Shown: positions 1-15,726, counted from the stretch's first letter. The stretch: 41,060 bases of DNA from Nocardia elegans NBRC 108235 (GCF_001612845.1 NZ_BDBF01000060.1:1-41060), one strand, 5' to 3'. Program-made: numbers and translations. The notes: generated from the sequence alone by a model not told the origin.

Positions 1-8160
<8,160 letters not shown>

Positions 8161-8250
8161 TCCGCATCGCTTTTCGCCTCATCAGCCCGGAATCGACCAG
8201 GTTCCGTGCGGCCCTCGGGCGCCGGTCCGGCGTTCGCGGTTCGCGACCGT

Positions 8251-8277
8251 GAAAGAAAGAAGAAAGAAGAAAGAAAG
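8251..8277 (+). promoter_or_regulatory. 27-nt all-purine leader just before the first tiny ORF
   Basis: An uninterrupted stretch made only of G and A (GAAAG/AGAAAG steps) ends one base before the ATG at 8279. It offers many overlapping weak Shine-Dalgarno registers and would be an unstructured, ribosome-accessible landing pad. Such a tract is striking in sequence of about 70% GC. A role in setting translation of the tiny peptide is inference. Confidence 0.55.
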
Positions 8278-8278
8278 T

Positions 8279-8365
8279 ATGACAGGTACTGACTACACCG
8301 CGATCCTCACCCAGATCCTGAGCTTCCTCAGCTCCGGTTCCAGCCTCGCCTACACCCCGAAGTAA
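8279..8365 (+). CDS. Tiny peptide 1 (28 aa), NRPS-operon associated, unknown function
   Basis: A 28-residue ORF starts at ATG 8279 directly after an all-purine leader and ends at TAA 8363-8365, 118 nt after the NRPS stop. Residues 5-17 can form a short amphipathic helix (ILTQILSFL core), followed by SSGSS and a tail ending in Pro-Lys. There is no signal peptide, Cys or long membrane span. 23 of 27 sense codons end in G or C, as in real genes here. Residues 9-28 align without gaps to residues 11-30 of the next tiny ORF: Ile, Thr, Leu, Ser, Gly, Ser and Pro are identical and most other positions are similar. It probably shares the NRPS-mbtH transcript. I recognise no family. A membrane-active or mycomembrane porin-like peptide (compare the small PorA/PorH proteins of Corynebacterium) is a guess. 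Confidence 0.6.
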   Translation: MTGTDYTAILTQILSFLSSGSSLAYTPK

Positions 8366-8391
8366 ACCGCCCCGGAAAGGATTTTCGACTG

Positions 8392-8487
8392 ATGGATACC
8401 GGAAGCTCCGGCCTCGGCAGCATCTTCACCGCCCTCGCGAACCTGCTCTCCACCGGATCGGCGGTGTCGGTAAAGCCGGGCGCTTGA
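8392..8487 (+). CDS. Tiny peptide 2 (31 aa), paralogue of peptide 1
   Basis: A 31-residue ORF starts at ATG 8392, 26 nt after the stop of peptide 1, and ends at TGA 8485-8487. A clear Shine-Dalgarno GGAAAGG lies at 8374-8380, 11 nt before the ATG. The layout mirrors peptide 1: a Gly/Ser N-terminus, a short hydrophobic amphipathic segment (IFTALANLLS), a TGS motif, then a tail with Lys-Pro. 25 of 30 sense codons end in G or C. Paralogy, a second independent ribosome binding site and the position before mbtH argue that both ORFs are translated. The function is unknown. A two-peptide membrane-active pair, or a partner of NRPS export or assembly, are possibilities without direct support. Confidence 0.62.
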   Translation: MDTGSSGLGSIFTALANLLSTGSAVSVKPGA

Positions 8488-8583
8488 TCGCGGTGCGGGC
8501 TCGCGCACCGCGGGCCCGCACCACCCCCGGTGCGGCGGCGTCATCGCCGCATCCGGAAACAGTTCCGCACGAAAGGTATTCGA

Positions 8584-8802
8584 ATGAGCAACCCATTCGA
8601 CGATGACGACGCCGAGTTCTACGTCCTGATCAACGATGAAGGCGAGCACTCGTTGTGGCCGGTGTTCGCGGCCGTCCCGAGCGGATGGACGATCGCTCAC
8701 GGCCCTTGTCTGCGTCAGCTCTGCCTCGACTATGTCGAATCGCATTGGACCGATATGCGCCCGAAGTCGCTGATCGAGGCCATGCGCCTACAAGCCAACT
8801 GA
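8584..8802 (+). CDS. MbtH-like NRPS accessory protein
   Basis: This 72-residue protein has the full MbtH-like signature: NPFDDDD at the N-terminus, VLINDEGEHSLWP in the middle, then GWT, CLDYVE and WTDMRPKSL. The three conserved Trp positions (LWP, GWT, HWTD) are all present. MbtH-like proteins bind adenylation domains and are often needed for their folding or activity, so the likely partners are the A domains of the NRPS just upstream and perhaps of the second NRPS. The ATG at 8584 is chosen because GAAAGG lies 7 nt before it and the NPF motif follows at once. An in-frame upstream extension would be Arg-rich and unlike the family. It is the last gene before a strong hairpin. Confidence 0.95.
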   Translation: MSNPFDDDDAEFYVLINDEGEHSLWPVFAAVPSGWTIAHGPCLRQLCLDYVESHWTDMRPKSLIEAMRLQAN

Positions 8803-8810
8803 ATGCGTCG

Positions 8811-8857
8811 CGCCGCGGCGTGCCATCCGAACCCCCCTGCACCGGCACGTCGCGGCG
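8811..8857 (+). terminator. Long GC-rich hairpin ending the NRPS-mbtH operon
   Basis: The arms 8811-8824 and 8844-8857 pair over 14 positions with one G-U wobble, around a 19-nt loop that includes a C-run. The hairpin begins 8 nt after the mbtH stop and has no T-tract, which is common for actinobacterial terminators. It also separates the operon from the next promoter. Confidence 0.7.
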
Positions 8858-8895
8858 TTCACGTCTGCCTCGCATCGGCTCGGACCGCCTGCTAA

Positions 8896-8913
8896 TATAA
8901 GTTCCAACTTATA
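8896..8913. promoter_or_regulatory. Perfect 18-bp palindrome, probable ArsR operator
   Basis: TATAAGTT-CC-AACTTATA is a perfect 8-2-8 inverted repeat. It overlaps a -10-like TAATAT (8893-8898) and ends just before the AAGGAGG ribosome binding site (8915-8921) of the SRPBCC-ArsR operon. ArsR-family repressors bind short inverted repeats in their own promoters, so autoregulation by the ArsR protein encoded at 9584 is the simplest reading. Confidence 0.75.
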
Positions 8914-8927
8914 AAAGGAGGTATGTC

Positions 8928-9587
8928 ATGCCCTTGCTCTCCGATCCCGCCGCCCTCGCCGGTCTCGTCACCCGCGAGGTCCGCACCGGCTCTCGCGACG
9001 GCGCGACCACCAGGATCGCCGTCGCACGCCGCAGCTATCCCACCGATCAGGCCGATCTGTGGGACGCGCTGACCAACGCCGAACGCATTCCGCGCTGGTT
9101 CCTGCCGATCAGCGGATCGCTGGAGGTCGGCGGCCGCTATCAGCTCGAGGGCAACGCCAACGGCGTGGTCGAACGCTGTGACGCGCCGAAGCATTTCGCC
9201 GTCACCTGGGAGATGGGCCCGCAGATCTCCTGGCTGGAGGTCACCCTCGGCCCTGCCGGCGACGGTACCGAACTGAAGCTCGAGCACGAGGCGCCGATCG
9301 ATCCGGCCATGTGGACGCAGTTCGGGCCCGGTGCGGTCGGGGTGGGCTGGGACCTCGCTCTGCTGGGCCTGGGGATGCATGTGGACAGCGGTGAGCCGGT
9401 GGATCCGACCGTGGCGCTCACGCTGCACACCACCGCGGAAGGCCGTACATTCATCCGCACCGCCGCCACGGCGTGGGGTGAGGCCGCGATCGCCGACGGC
9501 GACGACCCCACCGCGGCCCGGACCGCCGCCGAACAGACCTTCGCCTTCTACACCACCGAACCAGAGGACACCCCGGAAGCTCGATGA
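8928..9587 (+). CDS. SRPBCC (AHSA1/START-like) domain protein
   Basis: This 219-residue protein belongs to the AHSA1 group of the SRPBCC superfamily. It has the typical start of the fold (residues 30-50: WDALTNAERIPRWFLP), a glycine-rich strand pair (GGRYQLEGNANG) and the WLEVTLGP segment. These proteins form a hydrophobic cavity that binds a small lipid-like or aromatic ligand; the ligand here is unknown. The start is set by AAGGAGG 6 nt upstream of ATG 8928, the strongest ribosome binding site in the window. The stop overlaps the ATG of the ArsR gene by 4 nt (ATGA), so the two are translationally coupled. SRPBCC-ArsR pairs are frequent in actinobacteria and usually share ligand response. 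Confidence 0.9.
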   Translation: MPLLSDPAALAGLVTREVRTGSRDGATTRIAVARRSYPTDQADLWDALTNAERIPRWFLPISGSLEVGGRYQLEGNANGVVERCDAPKHFAVTWEMGPQISWLEVTLGPAGDGTELKLEHEAPIDPAMWTQFGPGAVGVGWDLALLGLGMHVDSGEPVDPTVALTLHTTAEGRTFIRTAATAWGEAAIADGDDPTAARTAAEQTFAFYTTEPEDTPEAR

Positions 9588-9988
9588 CCGTCCCACCCGC
9601 CCGCATCTTCGATGCGCTGGGCGACCCCGTGCGCCGTCACATTCTCGAACTGCTGGCCGCCGGCGAGCACTCCGCCGGCGCGCTGGTCGAGGCGGTCCGC
9701 ACCACCACGACGATCTCCCAGCCCGCGGTGTCGCAGCACCTGAAGATATTGCGCGACACCGGATTGGTCACCGTCCGCGCCGAGGGCACCCGCCGGTACT
9801 ACCGCCTCGACGCGGACGGCGTGGAGATCGCCAGAACCTGGCTGACCACCTTGCTCGACCCGCTGCATCGGCTGGCGAATCCCCTCGACGCCCTCGCCAC
9901 CGAGATCGCCCGCGGCAAACGCGAGCGGCGCGCGGGAGACGCCGTCGCTCCGCGGGAGGCGCACGAAAGCGGTTACGCCGCAGGATGA
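9584..9988 (+). CDS. ArsR-family transcriptional regulator
   Basis: This 134-residue winged-helix regulator has an N-terminal ARIFDALGDPVRRHILELL helix pair, a recognition helix in SQPAVSQHLKILRD (residues 46-59) and the wing RAEGTRRYYRL. It contains no cysteine, so it is not a classical metal-sensing ArsR protein; members paired with SRPBCC proteins usually respond to organic signals or none. It overlaps the upstream SRPBCC gene by 4 nt. It probably binds the palindrome at 8896-8913 and represses the pair. Its 3' end is 1 nt from the convergent SARP/AAA gene, leaving no room for a terminator. Confidence 0.92.
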   Translation: MTVPPARIFDALGDPVRRHILELLAAGEHSAGALVEAVRTTTTISQPAVSQHLKILRDTGLVTVRAEGTRRYYRLDADGVEIARTWLTTLLDPLHRLANPLDALATEIARGKRERRAGDAVAPREAHESGYAAG

Positions 9989-9989
9989 T

Positions 9990-12900
9990 TCACAACAGTC
10001 CGCTGTTCTTGGCCAGCTGCCCGCGAATCCGTTCGCGCAGCCGCGTGGCGGCGGCCCGGTGTTTGGCCGCGGTGACCCCGTCGCCGCACGCGGTCGCCAG
10101 TTCGGCCAGGAGCTCGTCCACCGGATCCAGTGGGGTGAAACCGGTTTCGAGGCCGGCGACGGTCCCGGCGGCGGGCAGGAGCCGGCGATAGAGTTCGGCG
10201 CAGTCGGCGGTAGAGCCGAGGGCGATCGCCGCACGGGCGCGGTGGGCCCGCATCATGACCGGATAGAAATGCTCGTCGACCTCGGGGCCGTGGTGGAAGA
10301 GGGCGGCGGCTTCGGCACGCTCGCCGGCGTCGAGGAGCGCGACGATGTAGATCTGGGTGAGCATGCCGGGGAGGGCGGCCTCGATTTCGGCGAGGCAGTC
10401 CACGGCGGGCGACAGATCGCGGCGCGCCCAGCCGAGGGGCAGCAGCGCGATCAGGGCCGCCTCATCACCCTCGGGGAAGCCGGAATCCTTTCCCGCCGAG
10501 CTACATTCGTCGAAATAGTGCGCCGCCCGGCCGATATCGCCGCGCAGGATCTCGGTGGCCGCGCGGAAGTATCCGAGAATGGTCGCCAACGGCCGCACCT
10601 GTGCCGTGCCCGCGAACTCCAGGGCGAGCGCCGCCTGGCGTTCCGCCTCGGCCAGGTCGACGTTCTGGCAGGCGGTGCGGAGGCGCAGATAGTGCGCGAG
10701 AGCGCGATATTGGGGCAGATCGGCCGACGTGGCGAGACGCTCCAGCTCGGCGGCCCGATGTCCCAGGTCGTCGCCCGAATGGCCGTCGAGCACCAGGTGG
10801 GTCAGCGCGTTCAGCGCCAGGCACTGCAATTCGGGGTCGCCGGTGCTGCGGGCCAGTTTGAGTGCCGCGTGGGCACGGGTGTGGGCGAGCCGGTGCGCGG
10901 CCGGGCTCGATTCGAAGACGGCGGTGGTGAGCAGGCGAACCTGGGTGGCCACCGGCTGGTCGCGGGCGGAGGCCACGGCGAGTGCTCGCCGCAGCCGCGG
11001 ATTCGACCATCTCCAGTCCCGCATCGCCCACACCACCGGGGCGCGCCAACTGGTCAGCGCGCGCACCACCAAATCCCCGTCGCCCAATTCGGTGGCCAGC
11101 CGCAGCGCCTGGTCCCGGGCGTCGCGGGCCGCGGCGATGCGCCCTGCGTACGCGGAGGCGGTGACCAGTTCGCAGTAGGCGTCCACGCAGGCGACCCGAT
11201 CCGCGGGCGAGGCATCGGGATCCTCGTGCCCGGCCAGCCGCCGCAGTTCGATCACCGTGCGCCACAGCGGCGCCGCGTCCGCGCGCATACCGCGCTCGAC
11301 ACAGTGCCTCGCCGCCGCCGTGATGTAGTCGACCGCGGAGTCGGCGGTGCTCGCGGTGGCCGCCCGCACCGCGTGATGGGCCAGCACCTCGACCGCACGG
11401 ACGTCGTCGGGCCGGCAGCCGCCCAGCAGGGTCAGCACCCCCTGATGCATCCGCGTCCGTCGCAGCTGCGGAATCCCGGCGTAGACCGTGTCGCGGATCA
11501 GCGCGTGCGCGAACATGATTCGCCCTGCGGGATCGATGATCACCAGCCGCGCCAATTCGGCGGTGCCGACGAGTCCGATGATCTCGTCCTCGGTCCGTTC
11601 GGTCAGCGCCACCAGCGTCGCCGGTTCCACCCGCTCCCCGCAGACGGCGGCGTACTCGAGCACCTCGCGGACCGCATCCGGCATCCGCGCCAGTTGCAGT
11701 TCGATCACCCCCCGCACACTCGGCGGCAGATCGTGGACATCGCCACCGACGGCCATCGCGGCGGTGAGCTCACGCAGGAACAGCGGATTACCGCCGGTGC
11801 GCTCGTGCAACAGCGCGAGCAGATCGGTATCCAGACCGGAGAGTCCGGCGGCCCGTGCGATGGCACACGTCCCGTCCAGATCGACACCGGTGAGCTCGAT
11901 ATGCGCGGCGGTCGGATCGGCGAGAGCGGCCACGGCGGCCCGCACCGACGGCGGCGCCTCCACCTCACGCAGTGTGGCGATGATCAGCAGCGGCTGGTCG
12001 TGCAGCCAGGCCACGGCCTGGCGCAGGATCTGCAGGGTGGCCTCGTCGGCGCGGTGCAGGTCCTCGAGCACCAGGGCGACCGGGCCGTCGGCGACGGCCT
12101 TGCGGCAGCGGTCGGCGATCACCCGGGAGATCTCGAACGCCCCACCGAGAACCGGCCGCGAGGTCAGATCGGCGCCGAACCTCGCGGCGACCTCGGCCCA
12201 GACCCACGCTTGCGGCGCCCCGTCCACCTCCGGGCAGCGGCCGGGCGCGACCACCCAGTCGCGGCGGCGTAGCTCGGTGGCGACCGCCTCGGCCAGCGCC
12301 GATTTGCCGAATCCCGCGCCGCCGCAGATCCACACCACCCGGGCGCCGTGTTCGATCGCCTCGCACGCCGCCTCCAGAACGACCTTGCGCTGCACCGGGT
12401 ATCCGAGTGCGGTCGCGCTGTCGGCCCGCTCGTTCGGCTCGGGCGATCGCTCGATGTCGCGCACGAGGTCGGCGCGCACCGCGATGGGCGCGGTCGGCAG
12501 GGTGGACTCGAGCACCGGCACCGCCTGGTTGAGGATCGCGGTCTCCAATTCCTGGATGCGACGCCCCGGATCCAGTCCCATTTCCCGGGTGAGGAATTCC
12601 GCCGTGCGCCGCAGCGTCGCCAGCGCTTCGGTCTGCTGTCCCAGCCGGTATTGCGCGAGGGCGAGCAGTCGCACGCTCTCCTCGCGGTCGGGCCGGTCCT
12701 CGACGGTGCGCCGCAAGCCGCTGATCACCTCGGTGGTGCGGCCGAGTTCCAGCGCGGCCTGTGCGCGTAATTCACCGGCGGTCAGATACAGATCGGTCAG
12801 CCGCGCCGCCTCGGCCGCCGCCCAGCCGCAGTCGGCGAAACTCTCCAGCGCGCGTCCGTTCCAGCAGGCCAGCGCGATATCCAGCATGCGGGTGCGGGTG

Positions 12901-13289
12901 GCCGCCTCGGGGGCACGGGCGCCGCTGCTCACCTGCAGATATTCGTGCAGGAGCGATTCGAACTGCCAGGCGTCGACTTCGTTGTCGCGCAACCGCAGCG
13001 CGTAGCCGAGCCCCTCCGACACCACCACCGTCGCCGGCGCGCGGGCGGGACGTTCGGGTTCGAACACCCGCCGCAGGTTGTGGATGTGCACCTGCAGCAC
13101 CGACGTCGCCTTGGGTGGGGGTTCCCCGTCCCACAACTCGTCGACCAGCCGATCGGTCGACACGGCGCGGCCCTGCGCGATCACCAAGCGCGCCAGCAGG
13201 GCTCGGGTGAGCCGGCCCGCGAGGCGGATCGGTGTTCCGTCGAGTGCGATGTGCATGGGCCCGAGGACATGGATGCGCCGATCAGCCAT
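9990..13289 (-). CDS. Large SARP/BTAD transcriptional activator with AAA ATPase and TPR-like repeats
   Basis: This 1099-residue regulator is of the AfsR/SARP type. Residues 1-100 form an OmpR-like winged helix (ALLARLVIAQGRAVSTDRLV, then VLQVHIHNLRRVFEP). Residues 105-260 are a bacterial transcriptional activation (BTAD) domain. Residues 300-560 are an AAA/STAND ATPase with Walker A GGAGFGKSAL (about 319-327) and Walker B VALVLEDLHRADE (about 400-412). The remainder is alpha-helical and Ala/Leu-rich, like TPR repeats. Such proteins activate promoters by binding direct repeats, with the ATPase gating activity. It faces away from the NRPS genes but is the only pathway-specific-looking activator in the window, so control of the neighbouring NRPS operon is a reasonable inference. 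The ATG at 13289 has a G-run 7 nt upstream. Confidence 0.92.
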   Translation of the reverse strand: MADRRIHVLGPMHIALDGTPIRLAGRLTRALLARLVIAQGRAVSTDRLVDELWDGEPPPKATSVLQVHIHNLRRVFEPERPARAPATVVVSEGLGYALRLRDNEVDAWQFESLLHEYLQVSSGARAPEAATRTRMLDIALACWNGRALESFADCGWAAAEAARLTDLYLTAGELRAQAALELGRTTEVISGLRRTVEDRPDREESVRLLALAQYRLGQQTEALATLRRTAEFLTREMGLDPGRRIQELETAILNQAVPVLESTLPTAPIAVRADLVRDIERSPEPNERADSATALGYPVQRKVVLEAACEAIEHGARVVWICGGAGFGKSALAEAVATELRRRDWVVAPGRCPEVDGAPQAWVWAEVAARFGADLTSRPVLGGAFEISRVIADRCRKAVADGPVALVLEDLHRADEATLQILRQAVAWLHDQPLLIIATLREVEAPPSVRAAVAALADPTAAHIELTGVDLDGTCAIARAAGLSGLDTDLLALLHERTGGNPLFLRELTAAMAVGGDVHDLPPSVRGVIELQLARMPDAVREVLEYAAVCGERVEPATLVALTERTEDEIIGLVGTAELARLVIIDPAGRIMFAHALIRDTVYAGIPQLRRTRMHQGVLTLLGGCRPDDVRAVEVLAHHAVRAATASTADSAVDYITAAARHCVERGMRADAAPLWRTVIELRRLAGHEDPDASPADRVACVDAYCELVTASAYAGRIAAARDARDQALRLATELGDGDLVVRALTSWRAPVVWAMRDWRWSNPRLRRALAVASARDQPVATQVRLLTTAVFESSPAAHRLAHTRAHAALKLARSTGDPELQCLALNALTHLVLDGHSGDDLGHRAAELERLATSADLPQYRALAHYLRLRTACQNVDLAEAERQAALALEFAGTAQVRPLATILGYFRAATEILRGDIGRAAHYFDECSSAGKDSGFPEGDEAALIALLPLGWARRDLSPAVDCLAEIEAALPGMLTQIYIVALLDAGERAEAAALFHHGPEVDEHFYPVMMRAHRARAAIALGSTADCAELYRRLLPAAGTVAGLETGFTPLDPVDELLAELATACGDGVTAAKHRAAATRLRERIRGQLAKNSGLL

Positions 13290-13815
13290 GCCATGCCCCC
13301 TGCAACCGTGACATCCCGGACACCTTCCCCATGGCCCGTCCCGTTCAGCAGCCGACGGACGGCCATTACGCTGGACATCTGATTTAAATTAGAATCTTTA
13401 CTATAAATTTTCTGCGCTGTCTGTCGTTAGCTTCATGGTTGCCAAATCGTTATATCCATTCCGTGTAGTACTTCCGGTGCCCGTGTGTTGTGCATCACGT
13501 TCTGCCTGTTCCAGGTTGCGCCACACGTGGTTCGATCCTGAGTGGCGAGGTGAGCGGCTTGTAATGCAATTGTGACTTTTTCGGCGAAACGCTGTTTCGC
13601 GGTCGGATGACCATCCTCGGCTCGTATATTTCATCGCAACTTCGGAATTGCTCTCGATATCGGTCAATTGCTTGCCGCCCGATTCGACCGGAAGTGAACC
13701 AGAAGTGGGATGGACGAGGCTGACGTTCACAAACCTGATGGATGGGGAGGTTTCGAATGGTTCGAACGTCACAGAACGCGGTAACGGAATTCGGTGGCGC
13801 AGGGCAGGAGAAATC
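13290..13815. promoter_or_regulatory. Divergent intergenic region with an AT-rich promoter island
   Basis: No credible gene lies in these 526 bp between the divergent SARP-type gene and the small protein at 13816. At 13381-13412 there is a roughly 30-bp stretch of mostly A and T, with a central ATTTAAAT palindrome (13382-13389) and AAATTT (13405-13410). It stands out sharply in this GC-rich sequence and lies about 95 bp upstream of the SARP-type start. It is likely promoter or regulator-binding DNA; I cannot place exact -35/-10 boxes. Confidence 0.5.
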
Positions 13816-14253
13816 ATGAGTCAGAACAGGATCCGTCCCCGGCCCACCGTGCCGGACATCGTGGCCCTCTTTCACGACGACGATCAGGCGGGAGAACTGT
13901 TCATGCGGACCGACGAGGTGATCGCGGTGCCGGCGGGCCAATTCGTGGCCATGGCCCGCGCCGTCGCGCAACTGGCCGATCACGCCCTGGTCGGCGGCGG
14001 AATTCATGCGGACCGCCCGGACGAGGGGACGCTCGGCGCCTTCGCGCACGCGGGCGAGAATTCCGTCACGGAACCGGAACCGGTCACCCGTGGGCTCTAT
14101 GTCGACGCCGACGGTGACGTCTGGGAGCACGACGAGCTCGGCTGGCGGTTACTGCTGCAGGCCGGTGTGGTCGTCGACCCGGTTTCACATTGGGACTGGA
14201 TCCTCGGACATGTCGGGGAATTCGGCCCGTTCACTTTCGTCGCCGCGAGCTGA
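13816..14253 (+). CDS. Hypothetical acidic protein (145 aa)
   Basis: This soluble, acidic protein of 145 residues has no recognised family. It contains an N-terminal TVPDIVALFHDDDQAG segment, an internal helix (MARAVAQLADHAL), a strand-like GLYVDADGDVWEHDE element and a Trp-rich end (HWDWILGHVGEFGPF). No signal peptide or membrane span is seen. The ATG at 13816 is chosen because AGGAG lies 5 nt upstream; a longer in-frame start at 13648 would add a poorly coding 56-residue extension. It stands alone between two regulatory regions. The even GC3 and good ribosome binding site make it a believable gene; the function is unknown. Confidence 0.75.
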   Translation: MSQNRIRPRPTVPDIVALFHDDDQAGELFMRTDEVIAVPAGQFVAMARAVAQLADHALVGGGIHADRPDEGTLGAFAHAGENSVTEPEPVTRGLYVDADGDVWEHDELGWRLLLQAGVVVDPVSHWDWILGHVGEFGPFTFVAAS

Positions 14254-14274
14254 GGAATTCACCGCCGCGTTTTT

Positions 14275-14304
14275 ATCGTCAGACTGACGATTACAATGCC
14301 CGTC
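14275..14304 (+). promoter_or_regulatory. Operator and leaderless promoter of the Nudix/NrtR-like gene
   Basis: ATCGTCA-GAC-TGACGAT (14275-14291) is a perfect 7-3-7 palindrome. It is followed at once by TACAAT (14292-14297), a near-consensus -10, and 7 nt later by ATG 14305. This geometry fits a leaderless transcript starting at the A of ATG, with the palindrome filling the spacer between -35 and -10. A protein bound there would block the promoter. Autoregulation by the downstream NrtR-like protein is inference. Confidence 0.7.
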
Positions 14305-15015
14305 ATGGGCAGTGGTTTTCGCCTCAATGCAGCGGTCGCGGTCGATTTGGTGGTTCTGACCCTGGGCGCCCGCCACACTGCCAACGACACGCTGTGCGCG
14401 CTGCTGGTCCAGCGCCTCTACGCACCCTATCGCGGAAGATGGGCGCTGCCGGGAGGGTTCGTCCGCCCCGAGGAAAGCCTCTCCGCGGCCGCGGTGCGGG
14501 AGTTGCGCGAGGAGACCGGAATTCGCGGCGACCGCATGCATCTGGAGCAGCTGGCGACCTACGGTGAACCCGGCCGTGATCCGCGCGGCCGGGTCATCAG
14601 TACCGCCTATCTGGCGCTGGCGCCGAATCTGCCCGCGCCGCAAGCGGGTTCGCAGGCCACGGCGGCCGGCATCTGGTCGGTGGAGCAACTGCTCGCCGAG
14701 CGCGGCCGCATCGCCTTCGACCATCGCCGCATTCTCACCGACGGTGTCGAGCGGGCCCGCGCCAAACTGGAATACACACCGCTGGCCACCGCCTTCTGCG
14801 CCCGCGAATTCACGGTGGCCGAACTGCGCCGGGTCTACGAGGTGATGTGGGGCACCGATATCGATCCGCGCAATTTCCATCGCAAGGTCACCACCACACC
14901 GGGTTTCGTCCTGGCCACCGGCGCCACCACCACCCGCGACGGCGGTCGTCCGGCCAAGCTCTATCGCGCCGGGCCCGCGCAGGTTCTGCACCCGCCGATG
15001 TTGCGGCCCAGCTGA
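14305..15015 (+). CDS. Nudix hydrolase / NrtR-like transcriptional regulator
   Basis: This 236-residue protein has an N-terminal Nudix domain with a complete Nudix box (G51-x5-E57-x7-R65-E66-x2-E69-E70-x-G72). Its C-terminal part (about 155-230, FTVAELRRVYEVMWG and NFHRKV) matches the winged helix of NrtR-type NAD-metabolism regulators. NrtR proteins sense ADP-ribose or related nucleotides; many lose the catalytic Nudix residues, but here the box is intact, so it may be an ADP-ribose pyrophosphatase, a regulator or both. I prefer ATG 14305 over the in-frame ATG 14296 because the latter overlaps the -10 box and has no ribosome binding site. No NAD biosynthesis gene is adjacent. The palindrome at 14275 is its probable operator. 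Confidence 0.85.
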   Translation: MGSGFRLNAAVAVDLVVLTLGARHTANDTLCALLVQRLYAPYRGRWALPGGFVRPEESLSAAAVRELREETGIRGDRMHLEQLATYGEPGRDPRGRVISTAYLALAPNLPAPQAGSQATAAGIWSVEQLLAERGRIAFDHRRILTDGVERARAKLEYTPLATAFCAREFTVAELRRVYEVMWGTDIDPRNFHRKVTTTPGFVLATGATTTRDGGRPAKLYRAGPAQVLHPPMLRPS

Positions 15016-15062
15016 TTCCCCGTCGTTGCCCCCGCGTGCCCGCGCGGTGGTACACCAGGAGT

Positions 15063-15722
15063 ATGACGGAGGTCACAACCGCAACCCCGAGCGCGCCGAC
15101 GGTCGCCGGGCGCTCGGCGGAGTTCTGGGGATATTTGATGTGGGGGCTCGCGGGCATCGTCATCGCGGTCCCGGAGTTGGCCGCGGTTTTCGATCTGGCC
15201 GACTGGCCGACGATTTCGGCGACGATCGGCCACCTCGAGGACGGGCATTCGTGGGTGCGGCTCGTGGTCGTCTTCGTGATCGTGGTGCTGGCCTACTACT
15301 CGCTACCGCAGCTGGCGATGCCGCCGGAGCAACCGGCCACGGTCGCGGGCCGGCAGACCACGGCCAACGGCCGGCTCACCCCCGACCCCGATGCCGTGCG
15401 CACCGAGGGGATGGGTGGCTATCTGGTGCTGGCCTGCGCGGCGCTGGCCGCCGCGGTCGCCTTCGCCGGGGGAGCCCGCGCGGTCGATCCGGGGACCTTC
15501 ACCGGCGCCTATGTGCTCTACGGAACCATCGCGGTGATGTGGGTGATCCTGCCGAGCGTGCTGTCGATGTTCTTCGCGCGGGAAGTGCCGTTTCCCACCT
15601 TGTTTCGCACGATCGGCTATCTCGAGCATCGCGCGGGGTTCGTCGCCGCGCTGCTGCTCGGACTGCTGGCGATCCTGCTCATCCACCTCGCGCTCTACCC
15701 GTGGCCGCGCGTGACCGGCTGA
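15063..15722 (+). CDS. Five-helix integral membrane protein, unknown function
   Basis: A 219-residue protein with five hydrophobic spans, at about residues 20-42, 61-79, 117-137, 147-170 and 190-212. The loop between spans 2 and 3 is about 37 residues and polar. No catalytic motif or known transporter signature is evident. The ATG at 15063 follows AGGAG by only 1 nt, which is unusually tight, so the start is not certain. It ends 4 nt before the stop of the convergent tandem TetR gene. It may be regulated with or by its regulator neighbours, but nothing in the sequence shows this. Confidence 0.75.
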   Translation: MTEVTTATPSAPTVAGRSAEFWGYLMWGLAGIVIAVPELAAVFDLADWPTISATIGHLEDGHSWVRLVVVFVIVVLAYYSLPQLAMPPEQPATVAGRQTTANGRLTPDPDAVRTEGMGGYLVLACAALAAAVAFAGGARAVDPGTFTGAYVLYGTIAVMWVILPSVLSMFFAREVPFPTLFRTIGYLEHRAGFVAALLLGLLAILLIHLALYPWPRVTG

Positions 15723-15726
15723 CGGG

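Noticed and set aside
10059..12272. 737-codon plus-strand open frame opposite the SARP/AAA gene
   Set aside because: The minus-strand frame has winged-helix, Walker A and Walker B motifs; the plus-strand translation is compositionally biased with no motif.
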